Shown here piece after piece: positions 24,224 to 33,696 of a DNA stretch of 64,000 bases (position 1 is the first letter of the stretch; each line of letters starts with the position of its first letter). The position numbers and the translations under genes are program-made. The notes beneath the pieces are model-generated. The model was not told the DNA's origin, searched no databases, and saw nothing but the letters and a program-made list of their open reading frames with translations. Origin of the DNA: Saccharopolyspora hirsuta (GTDB taxonomy: Bacteria; Actinomycetota; Actinomycetes; Mycobacteriales; Pseudonocardiaceae). The stretch spans positions 310,001 to 374,000 of the forward strand of contig NZ_VWPH01000003.1 in NCBI RefSeq assembly GCF_008630535.1, in the 5' to 3' direction.

Positions 24224-25677
24224 ACAAGCCACTGCGCCGAGTGGCGCTGGCCATGATGGTGATGGTCGTGCTGCTGATGGGCAACGCGACCTACGTCCAG
24301 GTCATCCGGGCCGACGAACTCCGCGACCACCCGCTGAACAAGCGGACGCTGTACGAGGAGTTCGGCCGGGAGCGCGGCCAGATCATCGCCCAGGGCCAGT
24401 CGCTGGCCAGGTCCGTGCCCAACGACGACAACCGCTACAAGTGGCTGCGCACCTATCCGAGCGGGCCGCTGTACGCCCCGGTGACCGGGTTCTACTCGTT
24501 CTACTACGGCTCCAACGGAATCGAGCGCGCCCAGGACAAGATCCTCACCGGCAAGGACGACAGCTTGGCGTTCGACCGGCTGTCGGACATGATCACCGGC
24601 AAGGAGGCGCGCGGCGGCAGCGTCGAGCTGACCATCAACCCGGCCATGCAGCAGGTCGCCTACGAGCAGCTGACCAAGCAGGGCTACGAGGGTTCGGTGG
24701 TGGCGCTGGACCCGCGGACCGGCGAGATCCTGACGATGGTCAACGCGCCGTCCTACGATCCGAACCTGCTGACCTCGACGGACAACAACGAGGTCGCAGC
24801 GCGGTGGAACGAGCTCAGCGAGGCCCCGGGCAACCCGATGTCCAACCGGGCGGTCTCCGAGATCTACCCGCCGGGCTCGACGTTCAAGATGATCACCACG
24901 GCGGCCGCGCTGCAGAACGGCTACAAGCCGAACAGCAAGGTGGAGACCGCCGCGCGCATCCCGCTGCCCGGCACCGCCAGCGCCACGCTGCCCAACTACG
25001 GCAGCAACACGTGCAAGGGCGACACCCTGACCGACGCCGTGGCGTACTCGTGCAACACGGCGTTCGCCAAGATCGCCGGTGAGCTCGGCGCGGACAAGCT
25101 GCGGGAGACCGCCGCCGCGTTCGGGTTCGGCGACGACCTGCAGATCCCGATGAGCGTGGCCAAGTCGGACCTCGGCGCGATGGCCGACCAGGCGGCGCTG
25201 TACCAGAGCGGCATCGGCCAGCGCGACGTGCGGGTCACCCCGCTGCAGAACGCGATGATGACCGCGGCCATCGCCAACGACGGCAAGCTGATGAAGCCGC
25301 AGCTGGTGAAGGCGACCCGCGCCCCGGACATGTCGGAGCTGGACACCCTCCGGCCGGAGGAGATGAAGCAGTCCGTCTCGCCGGAGATCGCGCACATGCT
25401 CCGCGAGATGATGATCCAGTCGGAGAAGAACACCAGGGGCTCCGGCAAGATCTCCAACGTCCAGATCGCCTCGAAGACCGGTACCGCCCAGCACGGCGAC
25501 CCCGGTGACAAGCCGCACGGCTGGTACGTGGCGTTCGCGCCCGCCGAGAACCCGACCATCGCGGTCGCGGTGATCGTGGAGAACGGCGGCGACGAGGGTG
25601 CGGAGGCCACCGGCGGCTCGATCGCCGCCCCGATCGGCCGGGAGGTCATCCGGGCCGGTCTGCAGGGGGGTGGCTGA
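24220..25677 (+). CDS. pbpA: PbpA, class B penicillin-binding protein
   Basis: 485 residues. An N-terminal membrane anchor (VALAMMVMVVLLMGNATYV) precedes a dimerisation region and a transpeptidase domain with the acyl-serine motif STFK, the second motif SCN, and the KTGTA triad. It cross-links peptidoglycan with RodA. In mycobacteria PknB phosphorylates PbpA. The gene overlaps rodA upstream and is separated from pknA by only 3 bp. Confidence 0.96.
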   Translation: MNKPLRRVALAMMVMVVLLMGNATYVQVIRADELRDHPLNKRTLYEEFGRERGQIIAQGQSLARSVPNDDNRYKWLRTYPSGPLYAPVTGFYSFYYGSNGIERAQDKILTGKDDSLAFDRLSDMITGKEARGGSVELTINPAMQQVAYEQLTKQGYEGSVVALDPRTGEILTMVNAPSYDPNLLTSTDNNEVAARWNELSEAPGNPMSNRAVSEIYPPGSTFKMITTAAALQNGYKPNSKVETAARIPLPGTASATLPNYGSNTCKGDTLTDAVAYSCNTAFAKIAGELGADKLRETAAAFGFGDDLQIPMSVAKSDLGAMADQAALYQSGIGQRDVRVTPLQNAMMTAAIANDGKLMKPQLVKATRAPDMSELDTLRPEEMKQSVSPEIAHMLREMMIQSEKNTRGSGKISNVQIASKTGTAQHGDPGDKPHGWYVAFAPAENPTIAVAVIVENGGDEGAEATGGSIAAPIGREVIRAGLQGGG

Positions 25678-25680
25678 CCC

Positions 25681-26961
25681 GTGCTGACCTCCGGCCAGTT
25701 ACTCGCCGACCGGTACCGCCTCGGCAAGCGCATCGCGGTCGGCGGGATGGGCGAGGTGTGGGAGGCGGTGGACGTCCGGCTGGACCGGACCGTGGCGATC
25801 AAGGTGCTCAAGGCCGAGCTGTGCGGGGACGCCGAGTTCCTGCACCGCTTCCGCACCGAGGCGCGCACCACCGCGTCCCTGAACCACCCGGGCATCGCCG
25901 CGGTGCACGACTACGGCGAGACCGCCGCGATCCCGGACGGGCCGGAGGACACCGCATACCTGGTGATGGAGCTGGTGGAGGGCGAGCCGCTGGCGGCGAT
26001 CCTCGCCCGCGAGGGCCGCATCAACACCGACCACACGCTGGACATGCTGGAGCAGGCGGGCCAGGCGCTGCAGGCCGCGCACGAGCGCGGTCTGGTGCAC
26101 CGCGACGTCAAGCCCGGCAACATCCTGATCACGCCCGACGGCAAGGTGAAGCTGACCGACTTCGGCATCGCCAAGGCCGCCGACTCGGCGCCGGTGACCC
26201 GCTCCGGGATGGTGATGGGCACCGCGCACTACATCGCGCCGGAGCAGGCCCTGGGCAACGACGCCACCCCGTCCAGCGACGTGTACTCGCTGGCCGTGGT
26301 CGGCTACGAGTGCCTGATGGGGCACCGCCCGTTCCTGTCCGACAACGCGGTGACGGTCGCGATGATGCACATCCGCGACATCGCGCCGCCGCTGCCGCCG
26401 GACGTGCCGCCCGGGGTGCGGGCGCTGATCGAGGCGACCATGGCCAAGGACCCGCGGCGCCGCTACGCCGACGGCGGCGAGTTCGCCGCCGCGGTCGCCG
26501 CGGTGCGCGCCGGTCGACCGCTGCCGACGCCGTCGTCGCTGGTCGTGCCGCAGCAGCGGCAGCAGCTGGGCGTGCCGGTGAACACCGGGGTCCACCCGAT
26601 GCCGACGCAGCTCCCGCCGATGGGCAACACCTATCCGCCGGGGCTGATCCCACCGCAGGCACCGGCGCCGCAGCTGCCACCACCACCGCAGCCGCCGCCG
26701 ACGTCCTCGGCCAACAAGGTCGTGGTCTGGGTGCTGGTGGCGGTGCTGGCGGTGGCGGTGCTGGTCGCGGTGGGCTTCACCACGTACTGGATCGTCAACC
26801 GGGACCAAGGCCTGGGTGCGCAAGCTCACGGCCTGGATTCCACCGCGGCGCTGAGCCACACTGCGCTGCGGAAACCGGACCCGGTGGCCCCGCCGGGCAC
26901 CGGAGTCGGGGAACCACCACTCGCCCTGTCGGCGTCGACCGGCGGGGGCGGATCGGCATGA
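25681..26961 (+). CDS. pknA: PknA, Ser/Thr protein kinase
   Basis: 426 residues from the GTG at 25681. Hanks-type kinase: glycine loop [12 protein letters not shown] with Lys at 41, HRDVKPGN with catalytic Asp near 142, DFGIAK, and APEQ activation segment end. A Pro-rich juxtamembrane linker leads to a membrane span ([19 protein letters not shown]), with a short outer tail. No PASTA domain, as expected for PknA. It acts with PknB on cell growth and division proteins including FhaB and PbpA. Confidence 0.97.
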   Translation: MLTSGQLLADRYRLGKRIAVGGMGEVWEAVDVRLDRTVAIKVLKAELCGDAEFLHRFRTEARTTASLNHPGIAAVHDYGETAAIPDGPEDTAYLVMELVEGEPLAAILAREGRINTDHTLDMLEQAGQALQAAHERGLVHRDVKPGNILITPDGKVKLTDFGIAKAADSAPVTRSGMVMGTAHYIAPEQALGNDATPSSDVYSLAVVGYECLMGHRPFLSDNAVTVAMMHIRDIAPPLPPDVPPGVRALIEATMAKDPRRRYADGGEFAAAVAAVRAGRPLPTPSSLVVPQQRQQLGVPVNTGVHPMPTQLPPMGNTYPPGLIPPQAPAPQLPPPPQPPPTSSANKVVVWVLVAVLAVAVLVAVGFTTYWIVNRDQGLGAQAHGLDSTAALSHTALRKPDPVAPPGTGVGEPPLALSASTGGGGSA

Positions 26962-26998
26962 TGGGACGATCGTTGACAAGGATCGGAACGACGCTTCG

Positions 26999-28960
26999 AT
27001 GAGTTCACCCCGACTTCTGTCCAACCGATACGAGCTCGGTGAGACGCTCGGCTACGGCGGCATGTCCGAGGTGTTCCGCGGCCGCGACACCCGGTTGAGC
27101 CGGGACGTGGCGGTGAAGATCCTGCGCGCCGACCTCGCCCGCGACCCCACGTTCCAGCTGCGGTTCCGGCGCGAGGCGCAGAACGCCGCCGCGCTGAACC
27201 ACCCGGCGATCGTGGCCGTCTACGACACCGGTGAGACGGACTCCGAGAGCGGGCCGCTGCCGTACATCGTGATGGAGTACGTCGACGGCCGGACGCTGCG
27301 CGACATCGTCAAGACCGAGGGTCCGCTGGCGCCGCGCCGGGCGATGGAGGTCATGGCGGACGCGTCCGCGGCGCTGGACTTCAGCCACCGGCACGGCATC
27401 GTGCACCGGGACGTCAAGCCGGCCAACATCATGATCACCCGCTCCGGCGCGGTGAAGGTGATGGACTTCGGCATCGCCCGCGCGCTGGCCGACGGCCAGG
27501 CCGCGGTCACCCAGACCGCCGCGGTGATCGGCACCGCGCAGTACCTGTCGCCGGAGCAGGCCCGCGGTGAGGCGGTGGACGCGCGCAGCGACGTCTACGC
27601 CTCCGGCTGCGTGCTGTTCGAGCTGCTCACCGGGGAACCGCCGTTCACCGGCGACTCCCCGGTCGCGGTGGCCTACCAGCACGTCCGGGAGGAGCCGCGC
27701 AAGCCCTCCGACGTCAACGCGACGGTGCCCGCCTCGCTGGACGCGGTGGTGCTCAAGGCGCTGAGCAAGAACCCGGCGAACCGCTACCAGTCGGCCGCGG
27801 AGATGCGCGCCGACCTGGTGCGGGTGCTGTCCGGGCAGCGCCCGAAGGCTCCGATGATCATGTCGGACGAAGAGCGCACCGCGATGCTGACCCAGAACTC
27901 GGCGACCGAGCTGATGTCGCCGGGTCGGCACCGGTCGGTGGACCGCGACCCGGAGGAGCCGGTCGACGACGAGAAGGAGCGCAAGCGCCGCCGGACCCGG
28001 ACGGTCGCGGCGGTCACGGTGGCCTGCGTGGCGGTCTTCGCGCTGGCCGCGTGGGCGATCACCCTGCTGGTCGGCAACAGCGGCTCGAAGACGGAGCCGG
28101 TGCCGAACCTGGTGGGCATGATGAAGATCCGCGCGCAGGAGGAGGCGCAGAAGCTGGGCTGGCGGGTCAAGGTCAATCCGTGCCCCTCCAAACCGGAGGA
28201 GATCGACAAGATCGTCAGCCAGCGGCCCGAGTACCCGGCGCAGCTCAACAAGGAGACCTCCGAGATCGTGCTGTGCTCCGGCACCGGCCCGGAGAGCGTG
28301 CAGGTCCCGGACCTCGAGGGCCTGACGATGTCCCAGGCGCAGCAGAAGCTGGACTCGCTCGGCCTCAAGCTGGGCCTCTCGCCGGAGCGCCGGGAGACCT
28401 CCGACCCCAAGATGGTCCAGAAGATCATGGACTGGGACAGCCGGGGCAGCTCCGTCGCCAAGGGCACCACGATCAACGTCGTGATCGGCGTGGAGATCGA
28501 GACGGTCGAGGTCCGCGACGTCCGCGGCATGCCCTTCGACACGGCCAAGGCCTACCTGGAGGGCGCCGGGTTCTCCGTCAAGAAGCAGACCCGGGACTCC
28601 GACCAGCCGACGGACACGGTGATCGACCAGACCCCGTCGGGCGGCTCCAAGGTCCGCCCGAAGTCCGAGGTGGTGCTGGTGGTCTCCAACGGCCAGCAGA
28701 TGACGGTACCGTCGCTGACCGGCATGTCCCCGAGCGAGGCCAGGGCGGCGCTGCAGGCCCAGGGCTGGACCGGTGAGATCAACGAGGTCAGCCAGGAGAC
28801 CGCGGACAAGGACATGGACGGCAAGGTGGTCAGCTCCTCGCCGGGAGCGGGCCAGAAGATCAGCCGGAACCAGACGGTGACGATCTACGTCGGCGAGTAC
28901 ACCAGCTCACCGACCACCAGCCCGGGCAACGGCGGCGGCCTCTTCCCGCCGTTCGACTGA
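26999..28960 (+). CDS. pknB: PknB, PASTA-domain Ser/Thr protein kinase
   Basis: 653 residues from the ATG at 26999. Kinase domain with GYGGMSEV, Lys at 40, HRDVKPAN (Asp near 138), DFGIAR and SPEQ. A membrane span lies near 336-360 (VAAVTVACVAVFALAAWAI), followed by four PASTA modules (about 365-637: PNLVGMMKI, PDLEGLTMS, RDVRGMPF, PSLTGMSPS). The PASTA part binds muropeptide/lipid II fragments at the septum. The 37-bp gap after pknA is short, so both are probably co-transcribed. A strong terminator follows. Confidence 0.97.
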   Translation: MSSPRLLSNRYELGETLGYGGMSEVFRGRDTRLSRDVAVKILRADLARDPTFQLRFRREAQNAAALNHPAIVAVYDTGETDSESGPLPYIVMEYVDGRTLRDIVKTEGPLAPRRAMEVMADASAALDFSHRHGIVHRDVKPANIMITRSGAVKVMDFGIARALADGQAAVTQTAAVIGTAQYLSPEQARGEAVDARSDVYASGCVLFELLTGEPPFTGDSPVAVAYQHVREEPRKPSDVNATVPASLDAVVLKALSKNPANRYQSAAEMRADLVRVLSGQRPKAPMIMSDEERTAMLTQNSATELMSPGRHRSVDRDPEEPVDDEKERKRRRTRTVAAVTVACVAVFALAAWAITLLVGNSGSKTEPVPNLVGMMKIRAQEEAQKLGWRVKVNPCPSKPEEIDKIVSQRPEYPAQLNKETSEIVLCSGTGPESVQVPDLEGLTMSQAQQKLDSLGLKLGLSPERRETSDPKMVQKIMDWDSRGSSVAKGTTINVVIGVEIETVEVRDVRGMPFDTAKAYLEGAGFSVKKQTRDSDQPTDTVIDQTPSGGSKVRPKSEVVLVVSNGQQMTVPSLTGMSPSEARAALQAQGWTGEINEVSQETADKDMDGKVVSSSPGAGQKISRNQTVTIYVGEYTSSPTTSPGNGGGLFPPFD

Positions 28961-28971
28961 CCCGAAGACCG

Positions 28972-29007
28972 CGAAGGGCCACCTCCCGCCGGGGAGGTGG
29001 CCCTTCG
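28972..29007. terminator. Bidirectional terminator between pknB and trpG
   Basis: CGAAGGGCCACCTCCC (28972-28987) pairs perfectly with GGGAGGTGGCCCTTCG (28992-29007), between convergent gene ends. Confidence 0.88.
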
Positions 29008-29017
29008 TCGTTCGCGG

Positions 29018-29659
29018 TCAGCGCTGGGCGGCTGCGGCGACTTCGCGCATGCCCCGCTCGAGGTCGGCGACCAGGTGCTCGTCCACCGGGTGGCCCGCGG
29101 TGGCCATCCAGTTCGCCAGCATGCGGTGGCCGCCGTCGGTGAGCACCGACTCGGGGTGGAACTGGACGCCCTCGACCGGCAGCTCGCGGTGGCGCATGCC
29201 CATCACGATGCCCGAGGCGGTGCGGGCGGTGATCTCGAAGTCGTCCGGGATGGTGTCCGCGCGGACGATCAGCGAGTGGTAGCGGGTCGCGATGAACGGC
29301 TCCGGCAGCCCGGCGAACACCCCGGCGCCGGAGTGGTGGATCTCGCTGACCTTGCCGTGCAGCAGCTCGGGCGCCCGCTCGACGACCCCGCCCCACACCG
29401 CGCCGATGGCCTGGTGCCCGAGGCACACGCCCAGCACCGGCTTGCGCTCCGCCGCGCAGCGCTGGATGAGCTCCATCGTGCGCCCGGCGCGGTCCGGCGT
29501 GCCCGGACCGGGGCTGAGCAGCACGCCGTCGGCGGTCGCCACGTCGTCGTCGGTGACGACGTCGTTGCGGCGCACGACGCAGTCCGCGCCCAGCTGCGCG
29601 AGGTACTGCACGAGGTTGTAGACGAAGCTGTCGTAGTTGTCGACGACGAGTACGCGCAC
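29018..29659 (-). CDS. pabA: Aminodeoxychorismate/anthranilate synthase glutaminase component
   Basis: 213 residues from the GTG at 29659 (VRVLVVDNYDSFVYN). This is a class I glutamine amidotransferase: SPGPGTP, the nucleophile Cys in GVCLGHQAIG (Cys79), and GVQFHPES with the catalytic His/Glu pair. In mycobacteria the equivalent next to pknB is trpG. Which chorismate enzyme it serves (TrpE, PabB) cannot be told here, and the partner is not in this window. It converges with pknB. Its upstream region holds a copy of the dispersed palindromic repeat. Confidence 0.93.
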   Translation of the reverse strand: MRVLVVDNYDSFVYNLVQYLAQLGADCVVRRNDVVTDDDVATADGVLLSPGPGTPDRAGRTMELIQRCAAERKPVLGVCLGHQAIGAVWGGVVERAPELLHGKVSEIHHSGAGVFAGLPEPFIATRYHSLIVRADTIPDDFEITARTASGIVMGMRHRELPVEGVQFHPESVLTDGGHRMLANWMATAGHPVDEHLVADLERGMREVAAAAQR

Positions 29660-29729
29660 GCCGCCAGCGTACGCGCGCCCGCCAGGTCCCGTCCTTCCGG
29701 TTTTGAACCTGTTCCTGTCCTTGTCTTTG

Positions 29730-29885
29730 AAGCGGCGAAGCCGCTTAGCCCACCTACGCAGCTTGCACCGCCGCGGGTTCTCAGCGTTCGCCTGGCGAGG
29801 ACGGCCCAACTGCCGTGTATTCGCATACATAAAGTTGGGCACCCGGAGTCCAGGCGGGCGCTGAGGTTCCGCCACCCGCACCGCC
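29730..29885. repeat. Dispersed imperfect palindrome, copy B
   Basis: An accessory hairpin (AAGCGGC/GCCGCTT, 29730-29746) is followed by the element 29765-29885: left arm GGGTTCTCAGCGTTCGCCTGG and right arm CCAGGCGGGCGCTGAGGTTCC around GTATTCGCATACAT. This is the best-preserved copy, located upstream of pabA. Confidence 0.75.
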
Positions 29886-29912
29886 ACGCAAGACGAGTTC
29901 GCCAGAGTGCTT

Positions 29913-30068
29913 CTAGTGAGTGGTCACCTCGTTGAACGGGAGCAGCGGGTCCAGCCACGGGAACACCACGAACAGCAGCAGTGCGACGGCCAGCGCTACC
30001 AGCAGCACCGCCTGCACCGCCTTCGCGCCGGTGCCGCCGGGGAGGTGGCGCCAGATCCACCCGTACAT
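29913..30068 (-). CDS. Tiny membrane protein coupled to class E sortase
   Basis: 51 residues: MYGWIWRHLPGG, then a hydrophobic helix (VQAVLLVALAVALLLFVVF) and a short tail PWLDPLLPFNEVTTH. It starts with an ATG at 30068 that overlaps the sortase stop codon as TGATG, so it is certainly co-translated. Small proteins with a W-R-x-L-P-G start followed by one helix accompany class E sortase genes in many actinomycetes, and a role in sortase stability or localisation is an inference. The segment is not otherwise annotated and codes cleanly in the sortase direction. Confidence 0.8.
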   Translation of the reverse strand: MYGWIWRHLPGGTGAKAVQAVLLVALAVALLLFVVFPWLDPLLPFNEVTTH

Positions 30069-30880
30069 CAGCGTTCCTCCAGCTCAGCGGGCCGCAGCTC
30101 CGGGTGCGCCGGGTCCTTCGGGTACTCCGTGGTGAGCACGCCGTGCACGATCAGCCGCTGCTCCGCGGAGAACTCCGGGTGGCAGGTGGTCAGCGTGATG
30201 AGCCTGGTCTGCGCGTCCGGGGGCAGCAGGTCGACCGGCTGGCCGGGCACCGGGTGGATCACCTCGCCCTGCGAGGGCAGCACGATGCGGCGGCCGTGCG
30301 CCTGCTCGTACGGCCCGCCGATCGGCGCCACGCCCGCGCAGCGCGGGTCCCCGCCGTGCCCGTCCCAACCGGCTACCTCGTCGGCCATCGGCAGCACGCG
30401 GTAGACGTACCAGCGCGTCCCGGTCTCCACGACCAGCGGGTCGCAGGAGTTCAGCTGGTCCAGGTCGTTGAACGGCGCACCCTTGCCGATCCGGTGCCCG
30501 GCCACCGCGAAGTTGCCGCGCTCACCGGGCCAGGCGGTGCCGGTGTAGTGGCCCGGGCCCGCGGACAGGGTCCTGCTGTCGGTGCCCTCCAGGACGGCGA
30601 ACCGGAAGTCCGGCCCGAACTTCGGCAGGTACAGCTGCGCGAAGCCCTCCCCGGTGCTCGGCGGAGGTGGCGGCGCGGCCGGCGGCGGCTGCTGCCACCG
30701 GGTCAGCAGCTGGTCGGTGGCCGCGGCCTGCTCGCGCGCGGTGGACCAGTCCGTCACGTAGACCGCGTAGAACACGAACAGCAGCAGCACCAGGCCAGCG
30801 GTGATCAGCAGCTCGCCGAGCACCCGCAGCGCGGAGCGGACGCGTCGGCGTTCCGGCGGCGGGGCCTCGGGGTGCTCCAC
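30068..30880 (-). CDS. srtE: Class E sortase
   Basis: 270 residues. N-terminal membrane anchor (LLITAGLVLLLFVFYAVYV), Pro-rich linker, then sortase fold: the catalytic His in FAVAGHRI, Cys in TLTTCHPEFS and the downstream Arg (RLIVHG region). Class E sortases recognise LAxTG-type cell-wall anchored proteins in high-GC Gram-positives. The gene ends by overlapping the 51-residue membrane-protein gene. Confidence 0.93.
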   Translation of the reverse strand: MEHPEAPPPERRRVRSALRVLGELLITAGLVLLLFVFYAVYVTDWSTAREQAAATDQLLTRWQQPPPAAPPPPPSTGEGFAQLYLPKFGPDFRFAVLEGTDSRTLSAGPGHYTGTAWPGERGNFAVAGHRIGKGAPFNDLDQLNSCDPLVVETGTRWYVYRVLPMADEVAGWDGHGGDPRCAGVAPIGGPYEQAHGRRIVLPSQGEVIHPVPGQPVDLLPPDAQTRLITLTTCHPEFSAEQRLIVHGVLTTEYPKDPAHPELRPAELEER

Positions 30881-31068
30881 GGCATGTTCTCCGTCACAGC
30901 TCGGACCGGATCGTCTCCGGGCGAAATGACCACAGGCGGGCTCTAGATCAGCTCTGTGATTACGTTAACGTGGTACCTGGAACAACGAACCGATCCGCAG
31001 CTGGTTTCGCGGGTCGGCGACCGCCCGAGCACGCGGCACCCGCGGCCGCACCACCTGGCGAGGACACC

Positions 31069-31335
31069 ATGCCGAAGTCCAAGGTCCGCAAGAAGGACTC
31101 ACCCACCCCGGTGACTGATCGCCGCACGCCGGTGAAGGCGAAGGCGGTCGGTCCGTCGCACCCCATCTACGTCGCAGTGATGCTGGGGATGATGATCATC
31201 GGGCTGCTGTGGCTGGTGATCAACTACATCGCGGGCGAGAAGATCTCGTTCATGGCCGACCTCGGCGGCTGGAACTTCGCCGTCGGGTTCGCCTTCATGA
31301 TCGTCGGCCTGCTGATGACGATGCGTTGGCGCTGA
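31069..31335 (+). CDS. crgA: CrgA, cell division inhibitor/divisome protein
   Basis: 88 residues from the ATG at 31069: MPKSKVRKKD start, then two membrane spans (YVAVMLGMMIIGLLWLVIN; WNFAVGFAFMIVGLLMTM) ending in RWR, the CrgA hallmark. CrgA associates with FtsZ, FtsQ and PBPs and coordinates peptidoglycan synthesis at the septum. A strong terminator lies 24 bp past the stop. Next to sortase and the PH-domain gene, as in other actinobacterial origin regions. Confidence 0.96.
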   Translation: MPKSKVRKKDSPTPVTDRRTPVKAKAVGPSHPIYVAVMLGMMIIGLLWLVINYIAGEKISFMADLGGWNFAVGFAFMIVGLLMTMRWR

Positions 31336-31358
31336 CCGCACCGCAGCGATGCGTGGTC

Positions 31359-31390
31359 GAGGCCCGGAGGGCGCAATCCCTTCGGGCCTC
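31359..31390 (+). terminator. Terminator of crgA
   Basis: GAGGCCCGGAGGG (31359-31371) pairs with CCCTTCGGGCCTC (31378-31390), 23 bp after the crgA stop. Confidence 0.8.
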
Positions 31391-31498
31391 ACTCATCTCG
31401 TCGGGGGATTGACGCACGGTCAGCGAACAACACGGGTGTAAGTCATCCCCAGTGGGGATAACTCCTGTGGATAACTCATCGGTAGCGGGTGGATAACG

Positions 31499-31906
31499 GT
31501 GGACGAGCCCAACGGATCGCAGCAGTGGTCGACCCCGATCGGGTTGGTGGCCACCGGCTGGGTGCTGACCGCAGCAGCTGTCATCTGGTGGTTCGCCGCC
31601 GAGGCCGCGGTGGACCGGCTGTTCGTCGGGGTCCTGGTGCTCGCCTTCGCCGCCGCCTCGGCGCACGCCACCATCTGCCGCCCGCGGCTGAGCGCGAACC
31701 GCAGCGGGATCACCGTCCGCAGCTTGGGCGGCCGACGGCACTGGCCCTGGTCGGCGGTGTCGATCCGGGTCCTCCGCCAGCGCCGCTTCGGCCGCGAGGT
31801 GCATTCCCTGGAGCTCGACGCGGACGTCCTGGTCATCCTCACCCGCCTGGACCTCGGCGCGGACCCGCAGGACGTCGCCGACGCCCTGCGCAGCTGGCGG
31901 GGCTGA
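31499..31906 (+). CDS. PH-domain-like membrane protein
   Basis: 135 residues from a GTG at 31499. Two membrane spans (IGLVATGWVLTAAAVIWWF; VDRLFVGVLVLAFAAASAH) precede a PH-like domain (PRLSANRSGITVRSLGG, WPWSAVSIRV). It corresponds in position to the PH-domain gene between crgA and ppiA in mycobacteria (function unknown, presumably membrane-associated). A DnaA-box-like TGTGGATAA (31466-31474) lies just upstream. It ends 6 bp before the convergent rhomboid gene. Confidence 0.88.
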   Translation: MDEPNGSQQWSTPIGLVATGWVLTAAAVIWWFAAEAAVDRLFVGVLVLAFAAASAHATICRPRLSANRSGITVRSLGGRRHWPWSAVSIRVLRQRRFGREVHSLELDADVLVILTRLDLGADPQDVADALRSWRG

Positions 31907-31912
31907 ACCGCC

Positions 31913-32842
31913 TTACGAGCCGAGCACGCCGCAGCGCGTCTCGGCCCCGGAGCCGAAGCAGACCACGTTGCCGAACTGCGCGTCGCGCGTGATCACCACC
32001 GCGAGCAGCACCACCAGGAGCACGCCGAGCGCACCGGCCTGGATCAGCACCTGCCGGTTGCGGGGCGCGTAGACCAGGGCGCCGGTCGCGAGCACGCCGA
32101 GCACCAGGCCGCCGAGGTGACCGAGCAGCGAGATCCCCGGGATCACCACGCTGGCCACGATGTTCAGCCCGATGACCACCAGCACCGGCCGCAAGCTGAC
32201 CTTCAGCCGCAGCGCGGCGATGGCGATCCCGCCCATCAGCCCGTACACGGCGCCGGACGCACCGGCCACCGGCCTCAGCTCGTCGCCGAACAGGAAGACC
32301 GCGGCGCTGCCGCCGAGCAGCGACAGGACGTACACCGCGGCGAACCGCACCCGGCCGAGCAGCAGCTCCAGGTCACGACCGATCACCCACAGGGCGATCA
32401 TGTTCATCGCCAGGTGCAGCAACCCGATGTGCAGGAACCCGGCGCTGAGCAGCCGCCACCACTGACCACCGGCGACCAGGATCGGCCACAGCGCGAAGTC
32501 GTCGAACAGCGGCGCGGTGAAGTTCGAGCCGATGCTGCCCGCCTGGACCGCGGTGAGCGCGAAGACGATCACGTTCACGGCGATCAGCACCGGCACCAGG
32601 ATCGGCTTGTCGGACAGCCGAGCCCCGGCGACCGTCACCGCCTGCCGGGTGCTGCGCGCGCCCTGCGCGACGCAGTCGACGCACTGCTGCCCGACGGAGG
32701 CGTCGCGCAGGCACTCCGGGCACGCCGGGCGCTCGCACCGGGTGCAGCGCAGCCCGGTCGGGCGGTCGGGGTGCCGGACGCAGGTAGGCAGCTGCGGCGG
32801 CGCCCCGTCCGCCCCCGGTTGAGATCCGGGCGGAACAGTCAC
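31913..32842 (-). CDS. Rhomboid-family intramembrane serine protease with zinc B-box
   Basis: 309 residues. The N-terminal part has a zinc B-box pattern (C-x-x-H-P-D-R, CxRCERPAC, CLRDA, QCVDC), then six membrane spans with the rhomboid catalytic Ser in GASGAVYG and the His in LLGHLGGLVLG. Such proteins cleave membrane-anchored substrates within the bilayer. The substrate is unknown. It converges with the PH-domain gene. Confidence 0.93.
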   Translation of the reverse strand: MTVPPGSQPGADGAPPQLPTCVRHPDRPTGLRCTRCERPACPECLRDASVGQQCVDCVAQGARSTRQAVTVAGARLSDKPILVPVLIAVNVIVFALTAVQAGSIGSNFTAPLFDDFALWPILVAGGQWWRLLSAGFLHIGLLHLAMNMIALWVIGRDLELLLGRVRFAAVYVLSLLGGSAAVFLFGDELRPVAGASGAVYGLMGGIAIAALRLKVSLRPVLVVIGLNIVASVVIPGISLLGHLGGLVLGVLATGALVYAPRNRQVLIQAGALGVLLVVLLAVVITRDAQFGNVVCFGSGAETRCGVLGS

Positions 32843-32878
32843 GTGTCGGACCCTGCCCTTTGCTCGGGTTGGCGGTGG

Positions 32879-33427
32879 TCAGCCGCGTTCGATCGAGACC
32901 TTCTCGATGATGATGTCGTTCACCGGGCGGTCACCCGCGCCGGTCGCGGTCTGCGCGATCGAGTCGACGACGTTGCGGGACTCCTGGTCCGCGACCTCGC
33001 CGAAGATGGTGTGCTTGTAGTTCAGCCAGGTGGTCGCGGCCACCGTGATGAAGAACTGCGAGCCGTTGGTGTTCGGCCCGGCGTTGGCCATGGCCAGCAG
33101 GTACGGCTTGGTGAACTGCAGTTCCGGGTGGAACTCGTCGCCGAACTGGTAGCCCGGGCCGCCCCGGCCGGTGCCGGTCGGGTCGCCGGTCTGGATCATG
33201 AATCCGTCGATGACGCGGTGGAAGATCACCCCGTCGTAGAACGGGCCGGACTTCTCGCCCTTCGCGTTCGGGGCTGCGTAGTCCTTGGTGCCTTCGGCGA
33301 GACCCACGAAGTTCTTGACGGTCTTGGGCGCCTGGTCGGGGAACAGGTTGATCCGGATGTCCCCCTGCGAGGTGTGCAGGGTGGCGGTCACCGTCGTCCC
33401 AACGAGCGATCCGTTGTCTTCAGCCAC
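32879..33427 (-). CDS. ppiA: PpiA, cyclophilin-type peptidyl-prolyl cis-trans isomerase
   Basis: 182 residues from the GTG at 33427 (VAEDNGSLVGTTV). Cyclophilin motifs: GDIRINLFPDQAPKTVKNF, FHRVIDGFMIQTGDPTGTG, GSQFFITVAAT, and HTIFGEV. Catalyses proline isomerisation in folding. No signal peptide is evident, so a cytoplasmic location is likely. It lies beside the CwsA-like gene, as in mycobacteria, and the two are divergent. Confidence 0.96.
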   Translation of the reverse strand: MAEDNGSLVGTTVTATLHTSQGDIRINLFPDQAPKTVKNFVGLAEGTKDYAAPNAKGEKSGPFYDGVIFHRVIDGFMIQTGDPTGTGRGGPGYQFGDEFHPELQFTKPYLLAMANAGPNTNGSQFFITVAATTWLNYKHTIFGEVADQESRNVVDSIAQTATGAGDRPVNDIIIEKVSIERG

Positions 33428-33544
33428 CCGACCATCCTGCCATCGAACAGGCCGATCGCGGTCTCTGGGTGCAGTATGGGCCTCGACGCGGCCAGCACGT
33501 CGACCGGTGGACGCCGGGCTCGAGGGGGTTTCAGGGGTGGTTCG

Positions 33545-33655
33545 CACAGCGGTACCGCTAGCGCCCCGGGCTGCGGGATCCCTTCCCGACGCGCGTCCGA
33601 CCGGCGTCGGGCTGTCCTCGCCGGACGAACGCCGAGAACCCGACGGTGCGAGCGG
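33545..33655. repeat. Dispersed imperfect palindrome, copy E (degenerate, reversed)
   Basis: Read on the minus strand it has CGGGTTCTCGGCGTTCG, GCGAGGACAGCCC and GGGATCCCGCAGCCC, the order seen in copy C (47535), but it lacks the GTATTG centre and the right outer arm is altered. It lies between divergent ppiA and the CwsA-like gene. Confidence 0.55.
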
Positions 33656-33696
33656 CGCGAGCCGCTCGATCGAACAGGGCCCCGAGGAGGCACAGG

